Shown in pieces: positions 1 to 9,640 of a stretch of DNA of 64,000 nucleotides. The stretch covers positions 558,001 through 622,000 of the forward strand of contig CAWGAJ010000002.1 in NCBI GenBank assembly GCA_963820545.1, in the 5' to 3' direction. The notes under the pieces are model-generated. The model had not been told where the DNA came from. It searched no databases and was given only the letters and a program-made list of their open reading frames with translations. Numbering within the stretch: position 1 is the first letter of the stretch; each line of letters begins with the position of its first letter. The stretch is from CAWGAJ01 sp963820545. GTDB lineage: Bacteria > Planctomycetota > Planctomycetia > Pirellulales > Thermoguttaceae. The translations under genes and the position numbers were made by a program.

Positions 1-599
1 GCGAATCCCGCGGCGCGCTCTCAGGACGCGAAACTTCAGTCCAAAGTAGAGAACAACTGCTAAAAGATCGATATGTGGACGACAATGGCGCGCCCTTATC
101 CGCCGATGCCCCGCATCCCTATGCGGAGTTCAAGATGATGCCCATCGGCATGAAACTGCAAATGGACCAGCGTAAAATTACCAAATTGCTGGTGGAATGC
201 GTCAATCGCGCCATGCCCATCGAAGTGCGTCGGGTACGTTTATGGCCCGGCGAAGGCGAGGTGTTCGAACCAGGATCGACGGGCGCGGGAATTTTGGGTT
301 CCCCGCAGAGTTCATCGTATAGACCGACTTTGGAGTCGCGCATCAGAAGAGGAGAAGCTTCGCATTCCACGGGGTCGGGTCCTGCTCCAGGCGAATTGGG
401 GCCCTATGATATTCCCGTGGAAATTCAGGGGGTTATTTATATATACAATCCGCCGGATAAAACCACCTTGGGAACCGGCACGGCGGGAGAAAAACCGCCG
501 GAGGCGTCCGCTGCTGGAGTTGGCACTCCCGCCGCGTCAGCGGAAAACGCTGCCACGCCCTCCACGGAGAACCCGCCGCCGACAGCCACTCCCAAATAG
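1..599 (+). CDS. C-terminal end of an unknown protein of the secretin locus (partial)
   Basis: The reading frame is open from base 3 and the gene begins outside the window; the GTG at 75 is internal, because coding continues upstream of it. The visible part has a conserved-looking block (FKMMPIGMKLQMDQR, then LLVECVNRAMPIEVRRVR) followed by a Pro/Ala/Thr/Glu-rich tail that looks disordered. The block resembles, from memory, the C-terminal part of PilO/Amuc_1100-like pilus assembly proteins of the Planctomycetes-Verrucomicrobia group. It lies 55 bases before a membrane-anchored periplasmic protein and about 2.3 kb before a secretin, which fits an inner-membrane alignment protein of a type II or type IV pilus-like machine. 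That role is inference; the sequence itself carries no diagnostic motif. Confidence 0.6.
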   Translation, partial: ESRGALSGRETSVQSREQLLKDRYVDDNGAPLSADAPHPYAEFKMMPIGMKLQMDQRKITKLLVECVNRAMPIEVRRVRLWPGEGEVFEPGSTGAGILGSPQSSSYRPTLESRIRRGEASHSTGSGPAPGELGPYDIPVEIQGVIYIYNPPDKTTLGTGTAGEKPPEASAAGVGTPAASAENAATPSTENPPPTATPK

Positions 600-654
600 A
601 AAGCCGCCACGGCCAGGCAAAACAAACGGCAATAGACGAGTTGGGAGCCAAACC

Positions 655-2472
655 ATGAAACTCAAAATCAGTTTCAACAAGAATGCCATCCTCAAGTTCT
701 TCCTCGACCATGCGGAGAAATTGGTACTAGGATTGTTTATTTTTATTGTGGCGACCATTCTTTACGGGGCGGTGATGAGACGGGAAAAGTACGACAAAAT
801 CCCCCCAGATTTGCACGAAAAAAGCAGCAACGCCCAGCGCGAACTGGAACGTCCCTTTACTGCGGATGCTCCGGAGTTCAAAAATCTACCCGCCCATGAT
901 TATATAAGAATTGCCAAAAAAATCGCCGATTTCAGCAGTAATAAGAGCATTACCGAAGGACCTTATCAATGTGATATTCCCTGGAAATCGCCGCTGTTCG
1001 AGCAGAAAGGATTGCGCGGCAGTCCTAAATATTTGGGGGTGCGAGACCTCCGCGCCACGGCCGATTTGGGCGCCTTCACGGAAACTCGCCCTCGACCCGG
1101 GGCAGCCTTGCCGGCACGCTCGCCAGCCGGCGGAGCCATGGCGCCCAGAGCGGCGGTGGGCGGCGGCGAGATTACCGGCAAATGCTGGGTGGTGATTACA
1201 GGATTGGTGCCTTACGAGGAACAGTTGGAGGCCTACAAGAATGCGTTTCGGGATACCGTGTTCTATGATTCCGCCAACGACGTGCCCGTTTATATGGGAT
1301 ATTGGGTCGATCGGGCGGAAATCAGCAGTCCCAATGAAAAACCGAAATGGCGGAAAACCTTCTTCTCCAGCAATGCCATACCAGAAGCGTTGAATAACTG
1401 GGGGCAAAATATGCCAGATGTGATCGAGGTTAAGTACCGCGATCCTTCGCTAACCTTTCCCCTTGGTCCGCTGGTCAATGATACCTGGGGCGCCGAGGTT
1501 GCCCACGAACCGGAAATTCCCTTGCTTTCTCCGGAAGCCGCGTTAGGCGGCGCGGAGGGCGGCCGGAGTGCATTTGCGGGAAATGAAGAAAATAGACCGG
1601 CGGGGACCAGTTCCTTTGAAGGAGTCTCCCAACAGCAACGCCCGGTCGGTACTCCCAACCGAGCGCCGCTCAGGCCCAATCCGCCCGGCAGAATAGTTAA
1701 CGATAGCGGCGAGACGCCTTACCACGCGGTGCAGTTCGCTAGATATAAATTATTTCGTTTTTTCGATTTTTCCGTCGAGCCGGGGAAAAGTTATCTGTAT
1801 CGAGTGCGCTTGGCCTTGAAAAATCCAAATAACGGACTAAAGTCCGGCCTGGTGCAAGATACAAATGAGGCACAAAAAAAGATGCTGGAAACAGAAGGAG
1901 TCATACTGAGTAAGATCGTTTACGTGCCAAAAGATACGCAGATCTTGCTCGATTCGGTCAATCCAAGAACTGCCGGCGTTCCCTCCGGAAAAGTCTTGCT
2001 GCTGAAGTGGCTAAGAGAAAGCGGCCGAGAAGTCTTCAAAGAATTCTCCCCCATCGATCGCGGCCAGGTGCTTAATTTCCTCGATGAAAAAGCCAAACCG
2101 GCGCCGGTTGATCCGTCCTCGGGCGGCGCCCCGGCAGGGGATATCGAGAATGTCAATTTCCTTGCCGACGCCACGGTCCTCGATATTAGCGGCGGCAGAA
2201 AACTGACGATTGGAAAAGACAAGAGTCTTACCGAGCCGGGGGAAATGCTGTTAATGCTAATGAACAACAATTCGCCGATGCTTATGGTCCACAATGAACT
2301 GGAGGATACGGCCGAGATTAAACGGTTGACGACCGAGCCGGAATCTCCGAGCGGTTTTGAGCGCAAGTCCCCGCCCAATACTCGCGCGGCGCCGGGCGGA
2401 GAAGGAGCAAGGCTTCTTTTAGAACCTGGACCCGAGACTCCCCCAAAACGCCCCAGGCCCAGAGGACCCTAA
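655..2472 (+). CDS. Membrane-anchored periplasmic protein of the secretin locus, unknown function
   Basis: 605 residues from ATG 655, which follows GGGAG. The frame is open further upstream, but that part is only the shadow of the preceding gene. Residues about 22-43 form one transmembrane helix after a short Lys-rich cytoplasmic start, so most of the protein should be periplasmic. A Pro/Gly/Ala-rich linker near residues 280-350 separates two parts. The C-terminal part contains a fibronectin-III-like strand pattern (FDFSVEPGKSYLYRVRLALK, then NPNNG) common in planctomycete proteins next to secretins. The tail is Pro/Arg-rich. A role linking the inner membrane to the secretin, like PilP or GspC, is inferred from position and topology only. 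No catalytic motif is visible. Confidence 0.75.
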   Translation: MKLKISFNKNAILKFFLDHAEKLVLGLFIFIVATILYGAVMRREKYDKIPPDLHEKSSNAQRELERPFTADAPEFKNLPAHDYIRIAKKIADFSSNKSITEGPYQCDIPWKSPLFEQKGLRGSPKYLGVRDLRATADLGAFTETRPRPGAALPARSPAGGAMAPRAAVGGGEITGKCWVVITGLVPYEEQLEAYKNAFRDTVFYDSANDVPVYMGYWVDRAEISSPNEKPKWRKTFFSSNAIPEALNNWGQNMPDVIEVKYRDPSLTFPLGPLVNDTWGAEVAHEPEIPLLSPEAALGGAEGGRSAFAGNEENRPAGTSSFEGVSQQQRPVGTPNRAPLRPNPPGRIVNDSGETPYHAVQFARYKLFRFFDFSVEPGKSYLYRVRLALKNPNNGLKSGLVQDTNEAQKKMLETEGVILSKIVYVPKDTQILLDSVNPRTAGVPSGKVLLLKWLRESGREVFKEFSPIDRGQVLNFLDEKAKPAPVDPSSGGAPAGDIENVNFLADATVLDISGGRKLTIGKDKSLTEPGEMLLMLMNNNSPMLMVHNELEDTAEIKRLTTEPESPSGFERKSPPNTRAAPGGEGARLLLEPGPETPPKRPRPRGP

Positions 2473-2908
2473 CGCTTTTCCCGGCGCAACCTGACCGTGC
2501 GGCTGGTGAATTTAGGATCTACCTCTATTCCCCCAAATTCCCCCAATACGTAGGGCCAGACATCTTGTATCTTCCTGCTTTGGGATGGGTCAGGCAATTT
2601 CATGCTTCCATTACTAGCACTTTATTAGGGCGTTTATTGGGGAAAATCTAAAAATGCCCTTGACCCAATTCTGACCAGTCGGTATTTAACCCCTTCTCAT
2701 CTGGTAAATCCCTGAGAATCGAGTCAAAAAGTTATCGTTGTGGGTGACTGGCAGGCGCGAGGGACGGCCTGCGAGTATCCAAATGCCAAAGGAACTATAA
2801 CGCGGCTACTCTGTAAAAAGCTGTCGCGGCACAGAGAACTTGCGGCACAAACACCTTGGTAATTGTATCCTTGGAGAACTATTTGCGCGTCTCAAAAGGA
2901 GAGTTCTT
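2473..2908 (+). other. Intergenic region before the secretin gene
   Basis: 436 bases without a convincing gene. The only signal I can support is the promoter-like pair at 2660-2688. The final 30 bases hold the ribosome binding site of the secretin gene, AAAAGGAG at 2894-2901. No clear terminator follows the gene ending at 2472. Confidence 0.6.
2660..2688 (+). promoter_or_regulatory. Possible sigma-70 type promoter of the secretin gene
   Basis: TTGACC at 2660-2665 and TATTTA at 2683-2688 are separated by 17 bases, close to the TTGACA-17-TATAAT consensus. This would give a leader of about 215 nt before the secretin start. It is a sequence match only. Confidence 0.4.
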
Positions 2909-5900
2909 TTGAACACGACCGCATCAACACGCATCAGCTGGGTGGTATTGATTACATTATTGTTAACGGCGGGCAAGGCTGCGGCCGGACCGCCGCAAGG
3001 CACGGGAGATTTATTGCTCGGCGCGGCCGGCGTCGGTCAAGCGGCAAGCAGTCCTGCCGAGGACAAAAGCCAAGAGGCGGCCGATTTGCTGCGACGTGCC
3101 CGTCAGGCCATGGCGGAAAATGACTTGCAGGCGGCGGAATCGCTGATTGCGCAGGCCGAGGCGCTGGGAGTAGAGTACGGCAGTTTCCATCTGGGCGACA
3201 CGCCGAAAAAGGCCCGCCGCGACTTGCAACGCAAGCGGAGTGCCGCCGCACCAACAAAGCCCAGCCAAATCTTTTCGCCGTTCCTGGGGAATAAGGCCAA
3301 AGTTCCCGCGAGCGATCCCTTCAGCGGACGTCCGAACGACGCTCCGGCAACTTTGCCGGATGCCCGGCAAGTCACGCCCCTGCCGCGAATTGAAGGCGGC
3401 ACGGAGCACAAATTATCCAGCACTTTGAGCGTGGTTGAGGCAGGGACGGCAGCCGAGAGCAACTATCTTTCGACCGAACCGAACGAAAACGATTTGGCTT
3501 TGCCGCCATTTCTTGTCAAGGGGGCAAAAGGCGCAGGGGAACGAAACGGACTGGACGGCAGGGGAAACAGAGCGGGCGTTAATAACGATGATCCATTGCT
3601 TACCGCGCGGCGCGCTTTGGCGGTCGGCGATTTGCACCGCGCCGATGAATTCGCGCAGCAAGCCAAGAATCAAAATCGGCAATATAGTCCGCTGGATGAC
3701 TCGCCGGAAAAGGCGGAGGCCGCCATCCGCAAGATGCAAGAGCTCGCCACGCTGGATAAAAACACCGAGGCGTACCGCCGCGCTTTTGCCCGGAACATGC
3801 TAGAACAAGCCGAGGCCTTATTACAGCATCGCGAGTTAGACGAAGCCGAGCGATTGGTCAACCTCTCGGCTTCCAAAAAAGTCGCTTACGGACCCGCCGA
3901 GACGAAACCGCAGGACCTCATGGCGCGGATCGCGTCGATGCGCAATTACCAACTGCCTCCGCAGATTGCCGCGATGAACCGCGATTTAGGCAATTCCGCG
4001 CACGGCGCAAGCCCTGGACAGAAATTACGCCTGCCAACAAGCCTTGGATTTGGTGCATCAAGCACGCGAAGCGCTGGCCGCGGGCGAGTTGGATCGCGCG
4101 GAGGAGCTGGCGCAAAGCCGACCAATTTAACCTGCCCGACGCGCTGTTTTCGCCGGGCGAAGACCGGCCGGGCCTGGTATTGTTGGACATTCGTCAGATT
4201 CGCCAGCGCGAGTCATCCGCGGTTGTTCCCGCCGCCAATTATGGAGTTGCGCCGGCTACAGGCTTCGCAGAAGCGAGGCAGACGGCCACGCGGGCGGTTT
4301 ATGATCCGCAGCATGATTTGACGCAGAATATGCTGGTGGCCAACGGACAAAGCGCTGCCAATTACAAACCGCGGCAATTCAACATGGCGCAGAATCCGGC
4401 ATCCGTCATACCGGCTCCGCCGGCAATTGCAGCGGAACAAATTCCCGCGCCTGACGCAAGCCCGAACGGATCTGCCGCCGGTTCGGCGTTGGTTTTGTTC
4501 CAGCAAGGCGAAGCGGCGCTAAAGGCCCAAGACAAAGCACGGGCGCGGCGGCTATTCCGCCAGGCCGCCCTGCGCATGAACGAGTTGGATCCGCTCACCG
4601 CACAGCGATTGCAGGATCATTTACAGTTACTCACGGGTAGTGTGCCGGGCCCGGCCCCGGGTAGCGGTCAATCGCCGACCATGCTCGATGAAACGGCGGC
4701 GCGGCAGCAGGTTCTTGCCCGACAGGTCGCCGCCGATCTGGCGCACATCGAAGCCAATGCCCGGGCCACGCGCGAATCCGATCCCAAAGGTGCCCTGGCC
4801 CTGCTGGAGGAAGGCCGCAAAAAAGTAGAGGCAGCCGGTTTGGAGCCGGCCGCGCACGATCAATTGTTTCGCCGGGCGGATCGGGCGATCGCCGAAACCA
4901 AACAATATCTCGAGGAGAACCGGCCGCGTTTGGAACTGGCGGATAAAAACAATCGCACGCGCCAGGAAATCGAACGCCACGAGCGGGTGAAACTGGAAAC
5001 CCAGGAAAAAATCGCCTTGCTGGTCGACGAATTCAACCGGCTGCGCGATGAGCAGCGTTATGAAGACGCACAAGTGGTCGCCAAGCGGGCGGCGGAACTC
5101 GACCACAACAATCCCGTGGCCCAACAACTGTTGACCGACGCCAAATTCTTCTATCGCGTGATGAGCAACGCGGCCTTGCAGGAAAAGAAGGAAAACGGTT
5201 TTTGGCTGGCCTTGGATTCGGTGGACCAGGCCAGCGTGCCCTTTGACGATCGCAATCCTTACCTCTTGCCCGACGCGAAAACATGGGGCGATCTGACAAA
5301 AAACCGCGCGAAATTAACCAAAGCCGAGCGGATGCGCAATCGCACCGAGCGGGAGATTGAAATCGAAAAGAAGCTGAAAACGCCGGTTTCCGTGGAGTTC
5401 ACCAATGCGCCGCTGAGCAAGGTGGTCGATTATCTGGCCAAGCTCGCGGAAATCAACATCTACCTCGATCCCAAAGGTCTGGTGGAAGAAGGAGTGAACG
5501 CGGAAACGCCGGTAACCATCGAAGTCCGGCAGGAAATCATGCTGAAAAGCGCTTTGAACTTGATTCTCCAGCCGCTGCATCTCAGCTACATCGTCAAGGA
5601 CGAAGTGCTCAAAATCACCAGCGAACAGCTTCGCGACAGCCAGGTCTACACCGTGTCCTATAACGTGGCCGACCTGGTGGTGCCGATTCCGAACTTCGTG
5701 CCCATGCCCATGGGCTTAAGCGCGGCGTATCACGACGCCATGGGATCGATCGGCTTCGGCGGGGGCAATATGTCCTTTGGATCCACGACCACGCCCTTGG
5801 CGGTGGTGGCCAGCCGTGACGGCAAAGGCGGCAACGGGGCGATCAACCCGAACGTGCTCGCCCAGCTTACCGCGTCGTCCAGTAGCGGCGGAATTCAGAG

Positions 5901-7193
5901 CCAGCCGCAACAACCCCTGGGATTCGGTCCCGGCGGTTTGGGCGGCGGCACGCAAGCCGACTTCGAGAGCCTAATCGATTTGATCACCAGTACAGTGAAA
6001 CCGACCAGTTGGGCCAGCGTGGGCGGGCAGGGGGATATTCGTCCCTTCGAAACCAACCTGAGTATTGTGGTCAGCCAAACCCAGGACGTCCATGAAGAAA
6101 TCGTCGACCTCCTGGAACAATTACGCCGCATGCAAGATTTGCAAGTGACTATCGAAGTGCGCTTTATCACGCTTACCGATAACTTCTTCGAACGGATCGG
6201 CGTGGATTTCGACTTTAAAATTCACGACAACGCCAAGAATCAGTCCAGCGGATTCGGCTCGGTGGTGGTCTCCGGCAATCCCACCACCAGTCCGCCTACC
6301 GAACCGCTCTTCGATACCCTCGACTCCTCTCGCACCCAATCGGCGGTTGTAGGTATGAGGTCAAATCCCACGCTTACCAGCCCCGCGTTGTATACCTCTG
6401 ATTTGGATATTCCCTTCATGCAAAACGGCTTCGGCTTGGCCACGCCGCAGTTCGGCGGCTTCGACGCCACGGCCGGGGCCCAGTTGGGTTTTGCCATCCT
6501 CAGCGACATCGAAGCATACTTTTTCATCAATGCCGCTCAAGGAGACGATCGCACCAACGTCTTGCAGGCGCCCAAGGTCACCTTGTTCAACGGCCAGCAG
6601 GCGTTTGTTTCGGACACTTCGCAAAGTCCGTTTGTGATCAGTGTTATTCCCGTGGTGGGCGATTTCGCCGCGGCACAACAACCAGTGATCGTGGTCTTGT
6701 CCGAAGGCACGTTTATGACCGTGCAGGCGGTGATTTCCAACGACCGGCGTTTTGTGCGCCTCACCGTGGTGCCCTTCTTCAGCAAGATCGGCAAGACAGT
6801 AAACACCTTCACCTTCAGCGGTTCGCAAACCACCACCACCGACACCACCCGCGAAGGCATACAAACCACTCCGAATGATGCCACCAAGACAAACGATACC
6901 TCGTCCGTTACCAAGTCGGGCGTGACGGTCCAGTTGCCCACCTTCTCCTATGTAACCGTTACCACCACGGTGAGCGTGCCGGACGGCGGCACAGTGTTGC
7001 TGGGAGGCATCAAGCGACTGAGCGAAGAACGCAACGAAAAAGGCGTTCCCATGCTCAACAAGATCCCTTACATCAATCGCTTGTTCAAGAACGTGGGGAT
7101 CGGCCGCGAAACCCAAAGCCTGATGATGATGGTCACGCCGCGGATCATCATCCAGAAGAGGAAGAGGAGAAACTGGGCGTCAGCTCGCAATAA
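2909..7193 (+). CDS. Long secretin (GspD/PilQ-like) with repeat-rich N-terminal half; frameshifted
   Basis: Outer-membrane channel protein of a type II secretion or type IV pilus-like system, about 1,427 residues if the frames are joined. TTG 2909 is chosen because AAAAGGAG lies 7 bases before it and a signal peptide follows (SWVVLITLLLTAGKAAAG). The N-terminal half has repeated helical units of the type A-LLRRAR-A-A-GDL-RADEFA-QA, spaced about 140-160 residues apart. A secretin N-domain follows (VSVEFTNAPLSKVVDYLAKL), then the C-terminal secretin domain (NVLQAPKVTLFNGQQA; VPDGGTVLLGGIKRLSEE; GVPMLNKIPYINRLFKN). The frame changes near 3990-4010, near 4100-4117 and at 7155. After the last shift the protein ends in an acidic run and LGVSSQ, with stop at 7191. 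Unshifted, the tail would be an unlikely Lys/Arg-rich sequence ending at 7203. Sequence error is more likely than three real lesions. Confidence 0.85.
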
Positions 7194-7237
7194 GGCTTCA
7201 TAAGCATTCACCCCTGTGTGTTGATTGCCCTCCCGGT

Positions 7238-7279
7238 GCCGTCGCCGGCTAGCCCCCCAGCCGGCGACGGCTGTTTTTT
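7238..7279 (+). terminator. Rho-independent terminator after the secretin gene
   Basis: A perfect 13-base inverted repeat (7238-7250 with 7259-7271, GC-rich, 8-base loop) is followed by a run of six T at 7274-7279. It lies 45 bases after the corrected secretin stop. Confidence 0.9.
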
Positions 7280-7425
7280 AAAGAGGCGTGAGGCGTGGAA
7301 AGGCTCAGGTAGGAATTCAGCATAAAGAATGCTGAATATAAAAACGGCAAACTGTGAACTCTAAACTGTGAACAAAAAACTGCTTGTGGTTTAGCACTGC
7401 CCACCGCCCATCGTCCACTTACTAC

Positions 7426-8004
7426 CTATGCCGGCATGAGCACTTCGAGCTCTTTTGCCAGGCGTTTTCGGGCCACGTGCAGCCGACGCTTGATGGTGCC
7501 CACGGGCGTTTCAAATTTTCGGCTCATTTCCCTGAGCGAGGAGCCGTCGAAATAAAACGCCACTAGCGTATCGCGATCCATTGCGCGGAGTCGGCGCAGA
7601 CCGCAGCGCACCTGGTCTTCCCTTTCCCGGGCCAATATGACCACCAATGGCGTGCGTCGTTCCACGCAACTCGATTTTAACAAATCGGTATCGGCAAAAG
7701 TATTTGGTCCGCGACGGAGCATCCGGTTGATCGCCATCCGGTCGGCGATGGAGCGCAGCCAGCCGCCGAAGCAACGGGGATCGTCGAGTTGATCGATTTT
7801 TCGCATGGCCTGGATGAATACGTCCTGGCAAAGTTCTTGTGCTTCGGCATGATTGCCCAGTCGTCGATAGGCCGTGGCGTATACTGCCCGCTCAAAATTC
7901 GTTATCAGCCAGCCAAAAGCCTGCCGATCGCCGCGTTGCGCGGCGCGGACGTTTTCGGCCAGTGGATTATCGGTTCGAGTTTGGAGTGTATATTTGGTAG
8001 TCAT
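7426..8004 (-). CDS. ECF-type RNA polymerase sigma factor
   Basis: 192 residues, the usual size for extracytoplasmic-function sigma factors. Region 2 spans about residues 20-90: AFGWLITNFERAVYATAYRR, then AQELCQDVFIQAMRKI and a WLRSIADRMAINR segment. Region 4 spans about residues 130-185: LRAMDRDTLVAFYFDGSSLREMS, then the recognition-helix segment VGTIKRRLHVARKRL. The link between the two regions is long. The start ATG at 8004 gives a complete region 2. No anti-sigma gene with a zinc-binding HxxxCxxC motif lies next to it, so its control is not visible. The neighbouring minus-strand reading frame at 8180-8506 is not a recognisable anti-sigma factor. The target genes cannot be told from sequence. 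Confidence 0.93.
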   Translation of the reverse strand: MTTKYTLQTRTDNPLAENVRAAQRGDRQAFGWLITNFERAVYATAYRRLGNHAEAQELCQDVFIQAMRKIDQLDDPRCFGGWLRSIADRMAINRMLRRGPNTFADTDLLKSSCVERRTPLVVILAREREDQVRCGLRRLRAMDRDTLVAFYFDGSSLREMSRKFETPVGTIKRRLHVARKRLAKELEVLMPA

Positions 8005-8179
8005 GATTGTATTTCCGTTTGATAAAAATTAATTGCGACTCGACAGAATCCTGGGAACTGGCGGAAACGGTTTTCAGGCCACAGGGAGCCTTTAGCCGTT
8101 TGCCCGGCCGGGAGAGGTGGGAAGCGAATAATTCGGGACGTTTAGCCCCGGCCTTTTGCCGGGGGCCGCGTGGCAGCGG

Positions 8180-8506
8180 TTAATCGTGGATTTTTCCCGA
8201 ATCACGCCACGCCAATCTGGCCGGACGCCAGCAGTGCGGCACCAATTTGACCGTGTCTTTATGCACGGTCGCAGGCACCGCACCTGCGATGGCCGATCTA
8301 ACACGCGACGTAACTGTCACGTGGCAGCCGGCCATGCTACTACCGCCGCCAAGGCGCAATCCCAGAGAACGCACTAGCGAACTAATACTAAAACCCGGAA
8401 TTGCCAGACCACGACCCACCAAGCTCCCCTGGCGATTAATGCCAAGCAGAATGGAGAACTGGCGAATAATAGTGGAAATGTAACGTTCCATGGCAATCCC
8501 TTTCAT
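8180..8506 (-). CDS. Doubtful small open reading frame upstream of the sigma factor gene
   Basis: 108 residues, same strand as the sigma factor and about 175 bases upstream of it. The N-terminal half is hydrophobic and Gly-rich (ISTIIRQFSILLGINRQGSL; GLRLGGGSSMAG). No family is recognised. There is no good ribosome binding site before ATG 8506; a second ATG lies at 8491. It could be chance in a GC-rich stretch. Confidence 0.25.
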   Translation of the reverse strand: MKGIAMERYISTIIRQFSILLGINRQGSLVGRGLAIPGFSISSLVRSLGLRLGGGSSMAGCHVTVTSRVRSAIAGAVPATVHKDTVKLVPHCWRPARLAWRDSGKIHD

Positions 8507-8906
8507 TTCGTCGCCGCTAGGCGTTCATAATAGCGAAAGAATTAAAAACTTATTGCCGCTCGACTAGTTATCGAAAGCGACGGGTCATTTCCTTTGGTCT
8601 AGTATATGCGATAGTTCGGAATTTGTCTATTTAGAGTCTATGCTAAAACTATTCCCAAACATGAAATCCGTCGGGCAAATGCTTGGCGGAGAAAACATAA
8701 CTTAAGGCCATGCTGCCAAATAACTTATGCGCAGTAGACGCCGCCCTATAACCCAACAAAGTTCACCTAAATAGACACGCAAGGATGTGCCAAGGTTCGC
8801 GGTTTTTTTAATTTGAGTACACCCGCATTAAGGGTGGCTGCTTTATAGGAAATATATTGGTGATTCGGGATTAGTTTATAGCCATCAGGCGGGGTATAAT
8901 AGTGTT
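8507..8906. other. Intergenic region between the sigma factor locus and the toxin-antitoxin pair
   Basis: 400 AT-richer bases with no gene that I can support. The only signal is the TATAAT at 8895-8900 just before the antitoxin gene. A hairpin-forming palindrome of the GCCCCGGC family lies nearby at 8145-8166. Confidence 0.6.
8871..8900 (+). promoter_or_regulatory. Promoter-like -10 element placed for a leaderless antitoxin mRNA
   Basis: A perfect TATAAT lies at 8895-8900, only six bases before ATG 8907. Transcription normally starts about seven bases after the -10 box, so the message would begin at or next to the start codon. No Shine-Dalgarno motif is present. The -35 match (TTAGTT near 8871) is weak. 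Confidence 0.5.
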
Positions 8907-9158
8907 ATGAGTCAAATTACCTTTGATATTCCCAATGAAGCGCTGCTAGCCTTGAAACTATCGCCTCAAGCAATGAGCGAAACTCTGCGACTGGCGGCGG
9001 CAATGAAGTTGTATGAATTGGGAAAGATGTCTTCGGGCGCGGCTGCGGCACTCGCAGGCATTCCCAGAGTAGTTTTCTTGTCCAAGCTGGCTGAATATGG
9101 CGTCGATACTTTCCGCCTGAGCGAAGAGGAACTCCAGCGGGAGACGCCGCTTGCCTGA
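8907..9158 (+). CDS. UPF0175-family antitoxin-like protein
   Basis: 83 residues. The layout fits UPF0175: an N-terminal strand (QITFDIPNEALLAL), then a helical DNA-binding-like part with LAAAMKLYELGKMSSGAAAA, LAGIPRVVFLSKLAEYGVDTF and an acidic LSEEEL end. Family members are usually encoded immediately before a PIN-like DUF3368 protein, and that is the case here: the next gene overlaps the end of this one by 8 bases. The likely role is an antitoxin that represses its own operon and neutralises the partner nuclease; this is known for the gene pair type and is not tested for this protein. The start codon lies directly behind a -10 box, which suggests a leaderless message. Confidence 0.88.
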   Translation: MSQITFDIPNEALLALKLSPQAMSETLRLAAAMKLYELGKMSSGAAAALAGIPRVVFLSKLAEYGVDTFRLSEEELQRETPLA

Positions 9159-9640
9159 GATCATCTGCAATACCTCGCCGCTTCAATATCTTTATCAACT
9201 TGGGGCACTTGAAATACTGCACACACTCGCCGGCCGTATAACAGTGCCTTTGGCTGTAGGTGGAAGAACTAGAAACAGGTAAAAGTTTTAGAATAAACCT
9301 ACCTGACGTAAGAGCCTTGGACTGGATTATACTCCGTCGTCCGACCAGCTCGGCGGTATTACCGCTGGTAAGTCAACTCGGACCGGGCGAAACTGAAGTC
9401 CTGATGTTAGCGCTGGAATCGCCCGGAGCGGTGGTCGTACTTGATGACGGCCTAGCGCGCTTTGTAGCCCAAACAATCGGCATTAATCTTACTGGCACAC
9501 TGGGAATTCTACGAGACGCCAAGCTAGCAGGGCTTGTCCCGATGGTAAGCCCGCTGCTTGACCGGCTTCAAGAATTGGGCTTTCGCCTTGCACCTCAGAC
9601 AAGGATTGCCGTCCTCCGTCAAGCAGGTGAAATGATCTAA
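9151..9640 (+). CDS. DUF3368 PIN-like toxin; frameshifted near 9258
   Basis: PIN-like putative ribonuclease partner of the UPF0175 protein, about 163 residues. TTG 9151 is chosen because GCGGGAG lies 7 bases before it and the product begins as family members do (LPEIICNTSPLQYLYQLGAL, with an early Asp/Asn-Thr-Ser motif). The frame breaks at about 9256-9260, where one extra G turns the expected PLAVVEELETG into a stop. The second part continues with LGPGETEVLMLAL, VVLDDGLARFVA and LTGTLGILRDAKLAGLV, the acidic positions expected of PIN-like folds. The 8-base overlap with the antitoxin gene suggests coupled translation. As read, the toxin would be truncated and inactive, but similar frameshifts occur through the whole window, so an error is likely. 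The gene ends 4 bases into the convergent uxaC. Confidence 0.85.

Noticed and set aside
406..654. Upstream extension of the membrane-anchored protein
   Set aside because: It reads the previous gene in another frame and is Arg/Pro-rich; ATG 655 has a ribosome binding site and a normal membrane-anchor N-terminus.
7426..8506. An anti-sigma factor partner for the ECF sigma factor
   Set aside because: The upstream frame at 8180-8506 has no zinc-binding motif and no anti-sigma fold features; downstream is the terminator of another unit.
8781..8798. Minus-strand TGGCAC...TTGCG resembling a sigma-54 promoter
   Set aside because: The spacer is one base short, so the GG-GC distance is wrong.
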